Source: Fibrobacterales bacterium Fibro_02
Lineage (GTDB): Bacteria; Fibrobacterota; Fibrobacteria; Fibrobacterales; Fibrobacteraceae
Assembly: GCA_001603905.1 (NCBI GenBank)
Contig: LVAE01000057.1
Coordinates: 1 to 64,000, forward strand
Direction: 5' to 3'
Length of the DNA stretch: 64,000 nucleotides
The notes under the pieces were generated by a model. It had not been told where the DNA came from, made no database searches, and saw only the letters and a list, made by a program, of their open reading frames with translations. Positions 34,120 to 42,807 of this stretch are shown one piece after another. Numbering within the stretch: position 1 is the stretch's first letter; each line of letters starts with the position of its first letter. Both the position numbers and the translations under genes were made by a program.

Positions 34120-35241
34120 TTATCGCATCATATCGCAGATTTCAGCGCCGATTGCCCCATTCTGGATAGTCGTCATCAGAAGCTTCTGCTCAAGTTCTTC
34201 AGGAGGATCCTGCGGTCCCTTGAAGGGAACGTTCCCGTCCGCATCAGCAAAGTCGCACAAAAGGCGCTTGCCCAGAGCGGCATGGAGCGCAAGGCTCGCA
34301 TCGATATACTTAAGGTGCGTCGGTTCGTCGAGCATAAAGTTCAACGGGGCCTTCGCATTCAGCACACGCCCCTTGGCAACCATCTCGCCAAATTCATCTT
34401 CGACACCCATATTCGCGGCGACGACTCTCGAATTCGCCATCAGGGCGGAAATAGCGGCCCAGGTCAAGGCATTCTTCACGCCCGTCGCCGTTACCAGAAA
34501 ATCCGCCTTGGAAACGGCTGCGGTAACCGATACATCGTCCAGATAGCTCACGATGCGAACGTCGTTATTCCTCAGGACATGGCTAAAATCAGTCGAGGAA
34601 TTTTCATTGCCCGTATTCGTTATAGTGCAGACGTTCATGCCACGGCGCACCCCTTGCAGCGCAATTCCGCAGCCAACCTTTCCACTTCCGATTACAACCA
34701 GATTCTTTCCTTCGAAACAGGAATAGCCTAGCTTTTCGAGAGCGCGGAAATATCCGTCGCCCGTACCAAGAACAGTCTCAATTCGTTTGACAATTCCACT
34801 GTCGGCCACATAAACCGGATGTTCCGACTTTTCAAAGAACTGCACCCCGCTACGGGTCAGTTCCACGAAACCCTTTTTCGGATGGCAGAAGGAAAACTGC
34901 CCCGCGCAGTCCAAAATCAAATCAAAGTCATCTGCGACTTTTCCGTTGCGGATATCTTCATCCGTCACCACCGGAATACCGCTTTCCTGAATCAAGCTGA
35001 CAATTTTCCTGTCGCACGGCATCGCGGCGCCATTCTTTCCGCTCGCATAGCCAACATACAGGTCAGCACCACCTGCCAACAGGGCCTGATACTGCACCAA
35101 GGTGTTCCTGAAAATCGGAGTCGCCGCGAGGACCTTCACCCCTTCGAAAGGACGAAGGGAAATCCAATAGTCCGCCAGCAAAGACAAGGCGGGATATTCC
35201 CTAGGATCGTAGGCCTCGTTGATGACTTCAGAAAAAATCAT
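34120..35241 (-). CDS. Diverged adenosylhomocysteinase-like protein
   Basis: Protein of 373 residues resembling S-adenosylhomocysteine hydrolase. The NAD-binding region GKNLVVIGSGKVGCGIALQG corresponds to the family GYGDVGKG segment, DLILDCAGQFS corresponds to MILDDGGDLT, and a late NMGVEDEFGEM segment resembles CNIGHFD. The catalytic NDSVTKSKFDN of SahH reads ADSGIVKRIET here, so the active-site Lys and Asp appear replaced. It is also shorter than normal (430-490). It may therefore be an inactive or re-purposed paralogue. It follows cysK on the same strand, which keeps a sulphur-metabolism setting. No database check was possible. Confidence 0.6.
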   Translation of the reverse strand: MIFSEVINEAYDPREYPALSLLADYWISLRPFEGVKVLAATPIFRNTLVQYQALLAGGADLYVGYASGKNGAAMPCDRKIVSLIQESGIPVVTDEDIRNGKVADDFDLILDCAGQFSFCHPKKGFVELTRSGVQFFEKSEHPVYVADSGIVKRIETVLGTGDGYFRALEKLGYSCFEGKNLVVIGSGKVGCGIALQGVRRGMNVCTITNTGNENSSTDFSHVLRNNDVRIVSYLDDVSVTAAVSKADFLVTATGVKNALTWAAISALMANSRVVAANMGVEDEFGEMVAKGRVLNAKAPLNFMLDEPTHLKYIDASLALHAALGKRLLCDFADADGNVPFKGPQDPPEELEQKLLMTTIQNGAIGAEICDMMR

Positions 35242-35265
35242 GGCGGCAAATGTAGAAAAATAATT

Positions 35266-35306
35266 TGCAAATAAAGGAACGGCTTCCGGAATTAATCCAG
35301 AAGCCG
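35266..35306 (-). terminator. Terminator after cysK
   Basis: On the minus strand, a 10-bp stem CGGCTTCTGG / CCGGAAGCCG with ATTAATT loop is followed by TTCCTTTATTT. Confidence 0.7.
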
Positions 35307-35344
35307 GTACCTATGAACAAAGATGAGGTCTTTCTTTGTAACTC

Positions 35345-36271
35345 TTATTCAGCGAAGAGGGCGGTAGAGAGGTAACGGTCGCCAGTATCCGGGAGGAGTG
35401 CGACAATCGTCTTGCCCTTGTTTTCCGGGCGCTTCGCGAGTTCCTTGGCGGCCCAGAGGGCGGCACCAGAAGAGATACCCACGAGCACGCCTTCCTTCTT
35501 GCCGATTTCACGGCCGGCTTCGAAGGCGGCTTCGTTTTCGACAGCGATGACTTCGTCGTAAATCTTGGTATTCAGGGTTTCAGGAACAAAGCCTGCGCCA
35601 ATGCCCTGGATCTTGTGGGCGCCTGCAGTGCCCTTGGTGAGCACCGGGGAGCTTGCCGGTTCCACAGCGACAATCTTCACGTTCGGGTTCTTGCTCTTGA
35701 GGAATTCACCTACGCCAGACACCGTACCACCCGTGCCAACACCAGCGACAAAAATGTCGACCTTGCCATCGGTGTCTTCCCAGATTTCGGGACCGGTGGT
35801 AGCCTTGTGGGCAGCCGGGTTTGCCGGGTTCACGAACTGGCCCGGAATAAAGCTGTTCGGAATTTCCTTGGCGAGTTCGTCGGCCTTTTCAATAGCACCC
35901 TTCATACCCTTGGCGCCTTCGGTGAGCACGAGTTCTGCACCGTAAGCCTTCATGATCTGACGGCGTTCCACGCTCATGGTTTCGGGCATCACGATGATGA
36001 TGCGGTAACCGCGGGCAGCGGCGACAGAAGCGAGACCGATACCGGTATTACCCGAAGTCGGTTCAATAATCACGGAGCCGGCCTTGAGCTTGCCGCTCTG
36101 TTCGGCGTCATCGAGCATGGCCTTCGCCACGCGGTCCTTCACAGAGCCGGCGGGGTTGAAGTATTCGAGCTTGGCAACAATCTTGGCACCGAGGCCTTCT
36201 TCGATGTGGGTGAGTTCAAGGAGCGGGGTGTGACCGATAAGCTGGTCGGCAGAGGAATAAATCTTTGACAT
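35345..36271 (-). CDS. cysK: Cysteine synthase A
   Basis: PLP-dependent O-acetylserine sulfhydrylase making cysteine from O-acetylserine and sulphide, 308 residues. The PLP lysine lies in NPAGSVKDR (about residue 42). The substrate loop is [12 protein letters not shown], the phosphate-binding loop is [12 protein letters not shown], and the late GISSGAA motif is present. The ATG has AAAGGA upstream. A terminator follows, so the downstream AdoHcyase-like gene probably has its own promoter. Confidence 0.96.
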   Translation of the reverse strand: MSKIYSSADQLIGHTPLLELTHIEEGLGAKIVAKLEYFNPAGSVKDRVAKAMLDDAEQSGKLKAGSVIIEPTSGNTGIGLASVAAARGYRIIIVMPETMSVERRQIMKAYGAELVLTEGAKGMKGAIEKADELAKEIPNSFIPGQFVNPANPAAHKATTGPEIWEDTDGKVDIFVAGVGTGGTVSGVGEFLKSKNPNVKIVAVEPASSPVLTKGTAGAHKIQGIGAGFVPETLNTKIYDEVIAVENEAAFEAGREIGKKEGVLVGISSGAALWAAKELAKRPENKGKTIVALLPDTGDRYLSTALFAE

Positions 36272-36474
36272 GTTGAAGTCCTTTTTGTTTTATGGAAAAT
36301 TAGCTAAATCAACCGACAAGCAACTTTCCTGTTTTCGTTTGACTTCAAATTAGAAGTTTATTCATACAAAAACAATAGGAAACACAGAAAACCACCCTAA
36401 TTTCGCTTACATTTTACTTACTAATAGATTTTAACTATACCTAGACGGCGACAAAAATCTATAGAAAAAGAAAG
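36272..36474. other. AT-rich cysK upstream region
   Basis: No gene is seen. This AT-rich stretch must contain the cysK promoter; I could not choose a convincing box pair. It is followed to the right by a block of palindromic repeats up to the HD-GYP gene. Confidence 0.5.
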
Positions 36475-36766
36475 AAGGCCCTTCGACAAGCTCAAGGACC
36501 TTGGTGAACTCCGCTCTGGATCCCGTCTCCCCTCCGCCTTGCTCCGAGGATGACACGCTCCAGGATGACTTTAGTAGTTGCGTCATCCTCGACCGAAGGG
36601 AGGTCGGACAGCACTTGGCAAGTGGACGCCTTTGGCGTCCGCAATTTCGGCTCAACCATGCCAGAATGTAAACATTCTGTCGCGGCGTTCGCCTTATATG
36701 CTTTTGTTGCCTTAGTGCGCATGATCCCCGAATGGGGAGGATCCAAGATGACTTTCTTAATTCCTA
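36475..36766. repeat. Cluster of palindromic repeats
   Basis: About 290 bases of packed repeat units and hairpins. There are GATCC/GATGAC units at both ends. Small palindromes include CACTTGGCAAGTG, GGACGCC TTT GGCGTCC, CAGAATGT AA ACATTCTG and CCCC GAAT GGGG. The 92-codon reverse ORF across it is a repeat artefact. It lies between the 3-prime end of the HD-GYP gene and cysK. Confidence 0.65.
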
Positions 36767-38962
36767 TCAAGACTTCGGGGCATTTGAGCCGAGATCGATG
36801 CTTGCCTCGGAGCCCGACTGGTCGAGCCTAGTACGCTCGCTGTAGAGCTTTTCGGAAATATGCGTGAACGTTTCGACGATTGTCGGGTCGAAATGTTTGC
36901 CAGCCCCTTCGGTGATAATCGCCATCGCCTTTTCGTAGGTGAAGGGTTTCTTGTACACACGTTCGGCCACCAGCGCATCGAACACGTCAGCCACCGCCAT
37001 GATACGAGCCGAGAGCGGAATTTCTTCGCCCTTGATTCCCGTCGGATAACCGGAGCCGTCCCACTTTTCGTGGTGGTAGTGCGCCATGTCAATCGATTCG
37101 TTCAAGTAGTTCGCATCGATCGTGTCGCCGGCATCTTCCACCATCTTCGTAAGAATCTTCCAACCTTCGGTGGTATGACTCTTCATGATAGCGAATTCTT
37201 CATCCGTCAGCTTGCCCGGCTTGTTCAGAATCAAGTCAGAGACGGCGATCTTTCCAATATCGTGGAGCGGGGCTGCACGTTTCAACTTTTGAACAAAGTC
37301 ATCGGTCAAGACATCGGCGAACTTGCCTTCCTTCTTGAGCTGTTCGGCCAAAGCCTCCACATAGGCGGCAGTTTTCTTAATGTGATTACCGGTGCTCTTG
37401 TCGCGCGCTTCAACGACTTCAGCGAATTCCATAATAATCACTTCCTGCATCTTGCGAATTCTTTCCGCCTGCCCTTGCACTCGAGCAATAAAGTTATAGG
37501 TATCGGAGGCCATGGACGAAAGCGAATCGTACAGGTTGCCGATTTCGTCAAAGGAGGTTATCTTCAGGTCCACCACTCGGTCTGCCGCATTCCTAATCTT
37601 TTCCAGGTTCACCTTTTCGGTATCCATGGTGCTTGCAATCATTGTCGTTCCAGAGAACTTCATCGCAGCAAACGCCATACGGTTCACCGGAATCACAATA
37701 CCGCGATTCACCAATTCGATGACAATACTCATGATGATAATCGAAAGACCGAAGAACAGCGAGAGCATCTTGATAAAGAACATCGCCTCGTCAGAAGATA
37801 CCTCGTCCATCGAGATGTCGGCGGCCGCATAGGCAACAGTCCTTCCCGACGAGTTCCTGATAGGCGTATAAACGGTCAGCAACCAGCCAAACTTGTCATC
37901 CGAGATAATCGGTTCAATTTCGCCACCGGCAAGCAATGTCGGAAGGTAAGGAACAAATGACGGATCGAACTCAACCACGCTTCCCGGTTCGCCCGCCGGC
38001 TCGCCATCGGTATCCAGGTCAAACACCACATGGCAGCCATCCTTTTCGATCTTGTACACATAAAGGTACTTCGTCTGCGTGAAACTCCCCCGAATTCCGT
38101 AGAGGGCATCCTCAATGTCCTTATACCCCTCGGCACTATCGCCTTTGGCAATAAACTCGTCGATACGGTCCGCATCTACCACATACGCAACAGAATTGGT
38201 CACGCCCTTCGCAATAGCGACAAACCTCTTGATGGAGTTGTCCCGGTACAGGAAAAAGCCGATTGAACTCGCCAGGGCACCCAGCAGCACCTCAGCCACG
38301 ATCACCATCACCACGACCTTACGGAGCAGGGAATGCTTGACATTCTTGTTCGCATCCCTGTTGCTTGAATCACGCAGGAACACCTGATTCAGATGGTTCT
38401 TGAGTCGCCTAGAGACGAAACGGAACGCGAACATCGCAAGCACCACGACCGCACCCTTGTCGAGCATGTCGATAATGATATCCGCCAGCAGCTGTGAAAA
38501 GAACTTACTATAGCCCAGCGCATCGTGGAAAGCATGGGCGAACGGAGCCGTGATGCCCTGCCCAAAATTGAGACCGTACAAGAAATAGGTAAACAGGGAA
38601 CCGATGCCGCCACCAATCAGGGCAAACGTAAAGATGACAACAAACAGCCGCGGGATATTCGTAAAGAAGCGCTGGTGATAGAAGAAGGTCGCCGCCACCG
38701 CAATCATGATGCTGATGACTCCGTAATACATCGTCTCGGGTTCAGAAATACCGTTGATAGCATTCGACGCAAACCCGACAATCACCGCAGGCAGGTTTCC
38801 ACCGAGCATTGCCGTGATAATGGTTCCGGTACAGTCCAGATACAGCGGAATTCCCAAGGCAATAGCCAGACGCGCGGGGATAATATTTAGAGCCAGGCCA
38901 GCAAGAATCAGGAGTATGGCCGACACGATGGTCTGATGATTTTTAAAATCAAACATCTTCAT
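36767..38962 (-). CDS. Membrane HD-GYP c-di-GMP phosphodiesterase
   Basis: Predicted signalling enzyme of 731 residues that degrades cyclic di-GMP. About six hydrophobic segments fill the first 190 residues. A further membrane span (VVVMVIVAEVLLGALASSIGFFL) and a periplasmic Cache-like sensor region follow at about 225-390, then another span and a HAMP-like region. The HD-GYP domain carries HDIGKIAVSD, the HHEKWDGSGYP signature and a metal-binding DVFDALVAERVYKKP. All key residues look intact. The track start is a TTG; I prefer the ATG at 38962. It is the last of three closely spaced genes, after divIVA and yggU. Confidence 0.9.
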   Translation of the reverse strand: MKMFDFKNHQTIVSAILLILAGLALNIIPARLAIALGIPLYLDCTGTIITAMLGGNLPAVIVGFASNAINGISEPETMYYGVISIMIAVAATFFYHQRFFTNIPRLFVVIFTFALIGGGIGSLFTYFLYGLNFGQGITAPFAHAFHDALGYSKFFSQLLADIIIDMLDKGAVVVLAMFAFRFVSRRLKNHLNQVFLRDSSNRDANKNVKHSLLRKVVVMVIVAEVLLGALASSIGFFLYRDNSIKRFVAIAKGVTNSVAYVVDADRIDEFIAKGDSAEGYKDIEDALYGIRGSFTQTKYLYVYKIEKDGCHVVFDLDTDGEPAGEPGSVVEFDPSFVPYLPTLLAGGEIEPIISDDKFGWLLTVYTPIRNSSGRTVAYAAADISMDEVSSDEAMFFIKMLSLFFGLSIIIMSIVIELVNRGIVIPVNRMAFAAMKFSGTTMIASTMDTEKVNLEKIRNAADRVVDLKITSFDEIGNLYDSLSSMASDTYNFIARVQGQAERIRKMQEVIIMEFAEVVEARDKSTGNHIKKTAAYVEALAEQLKKEGKFADVLTDDFVQKLKRAAPLHDIGKIAVSDLILNKPGKLTDEEFAIMKSHTTEGWKILTKMVEDAGDTIDANYLNESIDMAHYHHEKWDGSGYPTGIKGEEIPLSARIMAVADVFDALVAERVYKKPFTYEKAMAIITEGAGKHFDPTIVETFTHISEKLYSERTRLDQSGSEASIDLGSNAPKS

Positions 38963-38982
38963 AACACGCCCACTTCTCAAAC

Positions 38983-39204
38983 CTATTTGATAACCTCTAC
39001 AACTTTTTTATTGTTCGTTGCACCAGTCACAACCGACACGTCCCTCTTGTGTACACCAAAATGTTCTGCCAGAAGCGCACAGATGGCCTCGTTCGCAGCC
39101 CCGTCCACAGGGGGAGCCTTGACTTCCACCTTGTAACTACCGTCCGGCAGTTCCACGACGCTTTCGCGCTTGCTTCTCGCATGGACTTTTATATTGATTT
39201 TCAT
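38983..39204 (-). CDS. yggU: YggU/DUF167 family protein
   Basis: Small cytoplasmic protein of 73 residues in the DUF167 family. It shows the conserved VKAPPVDGAANEAICALLAEHFGV block and the VVTGATNNKKVVEV ending. Function is unknown. It lies 19 bases after divIVA and 20 before the HD-GYP gene. Confidence 0.92.
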   Translation of the reverse strand: MKINIKVHARSKRESVVELPDGSYKVEVKAPPVDGAANEAICALLAEHFGVHKRDVSVVTGATNNKKVVEVIK

Positions 39205-39223
39205 GGGACATTCCCAAGCTTAA

Positions 39224-39736
39224 CTAGGCAAGGACATTCCCTGCGACCGGTGCGGCAGGGCGCCTAAGCTCCTCTTGCATACGCTGGTCATTTTCCATGG
39301 CCGAAAGAAGTTCCTCTTGTCCTTTGATAAGCGCTCGGCAACGGATGAAGTAGTTGGTCCGCAGCTGTTTGAGCTGCTCGATTTCCATACGGAGTTCTTC
39401 CGCTTCCTTCTTGGTGGATTCCACCTCGCGCACGGCGCGGGCCTTGGCTTCGGCCACGATAATTTCTGCTTCCTTTTCGGCGGTCGCCTTGACCTCATCC
39501 ACGGTACGCTGCATGGTCACCACGGCATCCTGGATGGTCTTTTCGATCTGGCGGTAGTAATTCACGCGTTCTTCGGCAACCTTTAGCCTCTCGGTCAGGT
39601 CGGTCTTGTCCCTGGACATCTGTTCAAAGGCACCGGCAGCCGTTTCCAAGAACGCCTTGACCTCTTCGGGATCGATCCCACCGAAATTTTTCTTGTGGAA
39701 GGTCTGATTACGGATATCCAAAGGTGTAAGTTCCAT
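39224..39736 (-). CDS. divIVA: DivIVA-domain coiled-coil protein
   Basis: Protein of 170 residues beginning MELTPLDIRNQTFHKKNFGGIDPEEVKAFLE, the DivIVA membrane-binding and N-terminal signature. A long coiled coil of charged heptads follows to about residue 150 and then a short Pro/Ala tail. DivIVA proteins mark curved membrane at poles and septa and recruit division or wall-growth factors. Here it begins a unit with yggU and an HD-GYP phosphodiesterase. Its exact role in this Gram-negative group is not known. Confidence 0.88.
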   Translation of the reverse strand: MELTPLDIRNQTFHKKNFGGIDPEEVKAFLETAAGAFEQMSRDKTDLTERLKVAEERVNYYRQIEKTIQDAVVTMQRTVDEVKATAEKEAEIIVAEAKARAVREVESTKKEAEELRMEIEQLKQLRTNYFIRCRALIKGQEELLSAMENDQRMQEELRRPAAPVAGNVLA

Positions 39737-39852
39737 TCTAAACCTGCAATAAAAAAATTTGACCGGCCCATGCCGCTATCCGAAATATAACAACTTCAAA
39801 TAGGGCTGTTTCATATCATAAAAAAATATGAATTAAAAAATGCAAATCGTTC

Positions 39853-39880
39853 TTTACATTTATTTTCTTTCTACTATATT
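39853..39880 (+). promoter_or_regulatory. Probable promoter of the GGDEF-like gene
   Basis: -35 TTTACA, 16-base spacer and -10 TATATT on the plus strand. The predicted start would give a leader of only about ten bases before the ATG at 39896. Confidence 0.45.
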
Positions 39881-39895
39881 TGAAATTAAGTACTT

Positions 39896-40978
39896 ATGCT
39901 AAAGATTATCAAGGAATTTTGGGCAAAACAGGATTCGCTAGAACGCAAACTGTTCTGGTCTATCATTGTCGTTGTTACAGGCGTAGCAACCTTTTCCGCC
40001 ATTTTCACGATTATCGAAGGGATCAACTCCGCAGCATCCCTCAGCAGCGTCGGCTGCTCCGTCGTCTGCATCATCATCGCAGCTATAGCCGTCAAGACGG
40101 GCCTATATAACCAGTGCTACTTGATCATGTGCTGCATCCTCAGCTGTTTTTTGATGCCCCTCCTGTTCCTGTTCTGTGGCGGAATCACGAGCGGCATGCC
40201 CCTCTACTGTATCACATCCATTTCACTGATAGCTTTCGCCCAAGGCCGCCTCAAGCTGCCGGCATTCATCCTGTCCCTGTGCATCCAATCCGCGACAATC
40301 GCCGCCACCTGGGCAAACCCCAACCTGCTCATCACCCAGCTCGACCACGACGCCGCCTATCTGGACATCCTGGTGACACACCTTTTGACGGGCTTCACCC
40401 TGTTCGCCATCGGAACCTTTTCACTCTGGGCCTACGCCAAGGAACGCGACAAGACAACCAAGCTCGTCTCGCAGCTGGACTTTCTTTCGATGCACGATTC
40501 CCTGACAGGCCTCTACAACAGGCGACACCTGCTGAACTACCTCGAAAATTCTATCTGGGCCCGCCGCAACGACTTCTACCTGGCCATGCTGGACATTGAC
40601 GATTTCAAGAAAATCAACTACACATACGGGCAGGATTTTGGAGACGAAGTCATCCGCGCTGTTGGACACCTGTTGCAGAAGAACGAAGACGAAATGAGCG
40701 GCGAATGCGTCGCCAGGTACGGTTGCGAAAAGTACATGTACGTCATCAATGCAGGCTCCGAAGTAGAAGCCTATGCAAAGGTGGAATCCTTCCGTAAGTC
40801 CATCCGCAACCTGACATTCGAGAACTACCCCCAGGTATCGCTTACCGTGAGCGGAGGTTTCGTTCCCTGCTTTAACCGCGGATTCGCCGATGTCAAGCAG
40901 ATGCTGATCAAGGTCGATTCACTTCGTGTTGCGGCCAAGCAACAAGGCAAGAACCAGATTAGAAATATGGTGGAATAG
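39896..40978 (+). CDS. Membrane protein with degenerate GGDEF domain
   Basis: Protein of 360 residues with about six hydrophobic segments (residues 20-185) and a cytoplasmic GGDEF-like domain. The domain start DSLTGLYNRRHLLNYLE and the metal site MLDIDDFKKINYTYGQDFGDEV are good. The catalytic GGEEF loop reads GCEKY (in ARYGCEKYMYV), and the upstream RxxD inhibitory site is also missing. It is therefore probably not an active diguanylate cyclase and may act as a receptor or scaffold. pyrC follows 4 bases after its stop. Confidence 0.85.
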   Translation: MLKIIKEFWAKQDSLERKLFWSIIVVVTGVATFSAIFTIIEGINSAASLSSVGCSVVCIIIAAIAVKTGLYNQCYLIMCCILSCFLMPLLFLFCGGITSGMPLYCITSISLIAFAQGRLKLPAFILSLCIQSATIAATWANPNLLITQLDHDAAYLDILVTHLLTGFTLFAIGTFSLWAYAKERDKTTKLVSQLDFLSMHDSLTGLYNRRHLLNYLENSIWARRNDFYLAMLDIDDFKKINYTYGQDFGDEVIRAVGHLLQKNEDEMSGECVARYGCEKYMYVINAGSEVEAYAKVESFRKSIRNLTFENYPQVSLTVSGGFVPCFNRGFADVKQMLIKVDSLRVAAKQQGKNQIRNMVE

Positions 40979-40982
40979 GAAA

Positions 40983-41984
40983 ATGCTACTTCCTTTACCA
41001 GACGATTTTCACGCACACCTGCGCCAGGGCGACCTCATGCCCGCTTATGTGCGCGACCTAGTTTCTCAATTCGGTCGTGCAATCATCATGCCCAATACGA
41101 TTCCCGCCATGACAAGCGCCAAGGCGATCGCCGAATACAGGGCTCAAATCCTTGACGCCGCCAAGAGCGGACGCCCCGACTTTGTTCCGCTGATGACCTT
41201 CAAGCTGAATCCGAACTATACGGAACAGGACCTGAAGGATATGATGGCTGAAGGAGTCGTCGCAGGCAAGTATTACCCCGCTGGCGTCACCACGAACAGC
41301 GCCGACGGCATCAGCGATTTCGAAGCGGTATTCCCTGTAGTCGCGATGATGGAAAAGCTTGGACTTGTCCTTTGCGTACACGGCGAAGAACCGGGTGAGT
41401 TCTGCCTGGACCGCGAACCCGCCTTTATCAAGCGCGTCGAAACGCTCGCCGAAAAATTCCCGAAACTGAAAATCGTATTCGAGCACCTGAGCTCCGCAAA
41501 GTCGGTCGAAGCCGTCAAGAGGCTCCCGGCGAACGTGGCGGCAACGATTACGGTACACCACCTGATGATGACCCTCGACGATATCGTCGGGGACGCCCTC
41601 AGGCCGCACCATTTCTGCAAGCCGTTGCCGAAGCGGCCTGAAGACCGTGCCGCCATCCGCGAAGCCGCCTTCAGCGGCTCTCCCAAGTTCTTTCTCGGCA
41701 CGGACTCCGCTCCGCACCAGCTGAGTAAAAAGGAATGTCCGTGCGGAGCGGCGGGCGTCTACAGCGCCCCAGTGGCAGTTCCGCTGCTGCTCCAGGAATT
41801 CGAGCGCGCGGGTCACCTTGACAAGCTTCCGAACTTCATCGCAGGATTCGGCGCCGACTTCTACGGTCTTCCGCGCACCACGCAGCAGATCGAAGTGGTC
41901 AAGGAACAGTGGACCGTTCCTACCGTCGTCAATGGAGTCGTTCCGCTCGCCGCGGGTCAGACCCTCGACTGGAAAATAAAGTAA
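40983..41984 (+). CDS. pyrC: Dihydroorotase
   Basis: Third step of pyrimidine synthesis, ring closure of carbamoyl aspartate to dihydroorotate. It is a class II PyrC of 333 residues (E. coli 348). Metal ligands appear as DDFHAHLRQGD (His 10 and 12), a carbamylated Lys in GKYYPAGVTTNS (about 96), His in VHGEEPG, His in FEHLSS, and Asp in LGTDSAPH. The ORF in the track begins too early; the ATG at 40983 has the standard start MLLPLPDDFHAH and follows the previous stop directly. Confidence 0.95.
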   Translation: MLLPLPDDFHAHLRQGDLMPAYVRDLVSQFGRAIIMPNTIPAMTSAKAIAEYRAQILDAAKSGRPDFVPLMTFKLNPNYTEQDLKDMMAEGVVAGKYYPAGVTTNSADGISDFEAVFPVVAMMEKLGLVLCVHGEEPGEFCLDREPAFIKRVETLAEKFPKLKIVFEHLSSAKSVEAVKRLPANVAATITVHHLMMTLDDIVGDALRPHHFCKPLPKRPEDRAAIREAAFSGSPKFFLGTDSAPHQLSKKECPCGAAGVYSAPVAVPLLLQEFERAGHLDKLPNFIAGFGADFYGLPRTTQQIEVVKEQWTVPTVVNGVVPLAAGQTLDWKIK

Positions 41985-42068
41985 GCCACAATCTTTTTAC
42001 AATTTTTCTGTTCCACCGCCCATAAAAAATATACATTATGGGTGTAAACTCATATTATATGGATTATT

Positions 42069-42806
42069 ATGGCTTTTATTCGCGCAATTCTCTACTATTT
42101 GAATATCGCAATCTGTCTGTTCGTTATCGGTCTCCCGTACATGTTCTACAGGGGCGTTCTCTGTCGCCGTTGGGCCGACAGCACCCGCGTGTGTATTCCC
42201 TTCTTTAACACCACCTTTAAACTGTTCGGCATCAAGGTCGAAATCGAAGGCAAGGAAAATATTCCCGATCACAAGCAGTTCGTCATTGTCGCAAACCACC
42301 AGAGCTTTTTGGACATCAACGTTATTTGGCCCACCATCACGATTACCTCGTTCATTGCGAAAGCCGAACTTTGGAAGATTCCCGTATTCGGCTGGGTGCT
42401 GAACAAGATCGGCTGCATACCCGTATACAAGAACCCGCGCAAGAATCTGGGCATGGGCGCCACCGTGAAAAAGCGCCTCGAAGACAACGTGACCATTTCA
42501 GTATTCCCCGAAGGGCATCGCAGCAACGACGGCCACATGCTTCCGTTCCAGAACGGCATTTTCCGTATGGCCAAGGAAAACAAGTTCCCGCTTCTGCCCG
42601 TAACGATTGTCGATAGCGGCAAGCGACTTTCCAAGACCAAGTGGGCGCAGACTCCGGGTGTGGTCAAGATCGTGGTCCATCCGCTCCAGACCCCAGAAAG
42701 TTTTGAAAACAAGTCCGCCACTCAGTTGCGTGACGAGATTCACAACATGATTTCATCGGCACTGCCTTACAGACAGGCCGCCACCGCGGCAAACAAGGAG
42801 GCCTAG
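42069..42806 (+). CDS. plsC: Second PlsC-family acyltransferase
   Basis: Predicted 1-acylglycerol-3-phosphate acyltransferase of 245 residues. An N-terminal membrane segment (LYYLNIAICLFVIGLPYMFY) precedes the catalytic NHQSFLD motif and the FPEGHRSNDG motif. It resembles E. coli PlsC in length. Another PlsC-like protein is encoded at 22128, so the two may differ in acyl donor or acceptor. rnr begins one base after its stop and takes its Shine-Dalgarno AAGGAGG from this coding sequence. Confidence 0.88.
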   Translation: MAFIRAILYYLNIAICLFVIGLPYMFYRGVLCRRWADSTRVCIPFFNTTFKLFGIKVEIEGKENIPDHKQFVIVANHQSFLDINVIWPTITITSFIAKAELWKIPVFGWVLNKIGCIPVYKNPRKNLGMGATVKKRLEDNVTISVFPEGHRSNDGHMLPFQNGIFRMAKENKFPLLPVTIVDSGKRLSKTKWAQTPGVVKIVVHPLQTPESFENKSATQLRDEIHNMISSALPYRQAATAANKEA

Positions 42807-42807
42807 C

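Noticed and set aside
36492-36770. 92-residue ORF in the cysK upstream gap
   Set aside because: It is made almost wholly of palindromic repeat units, with no start signal or domain.
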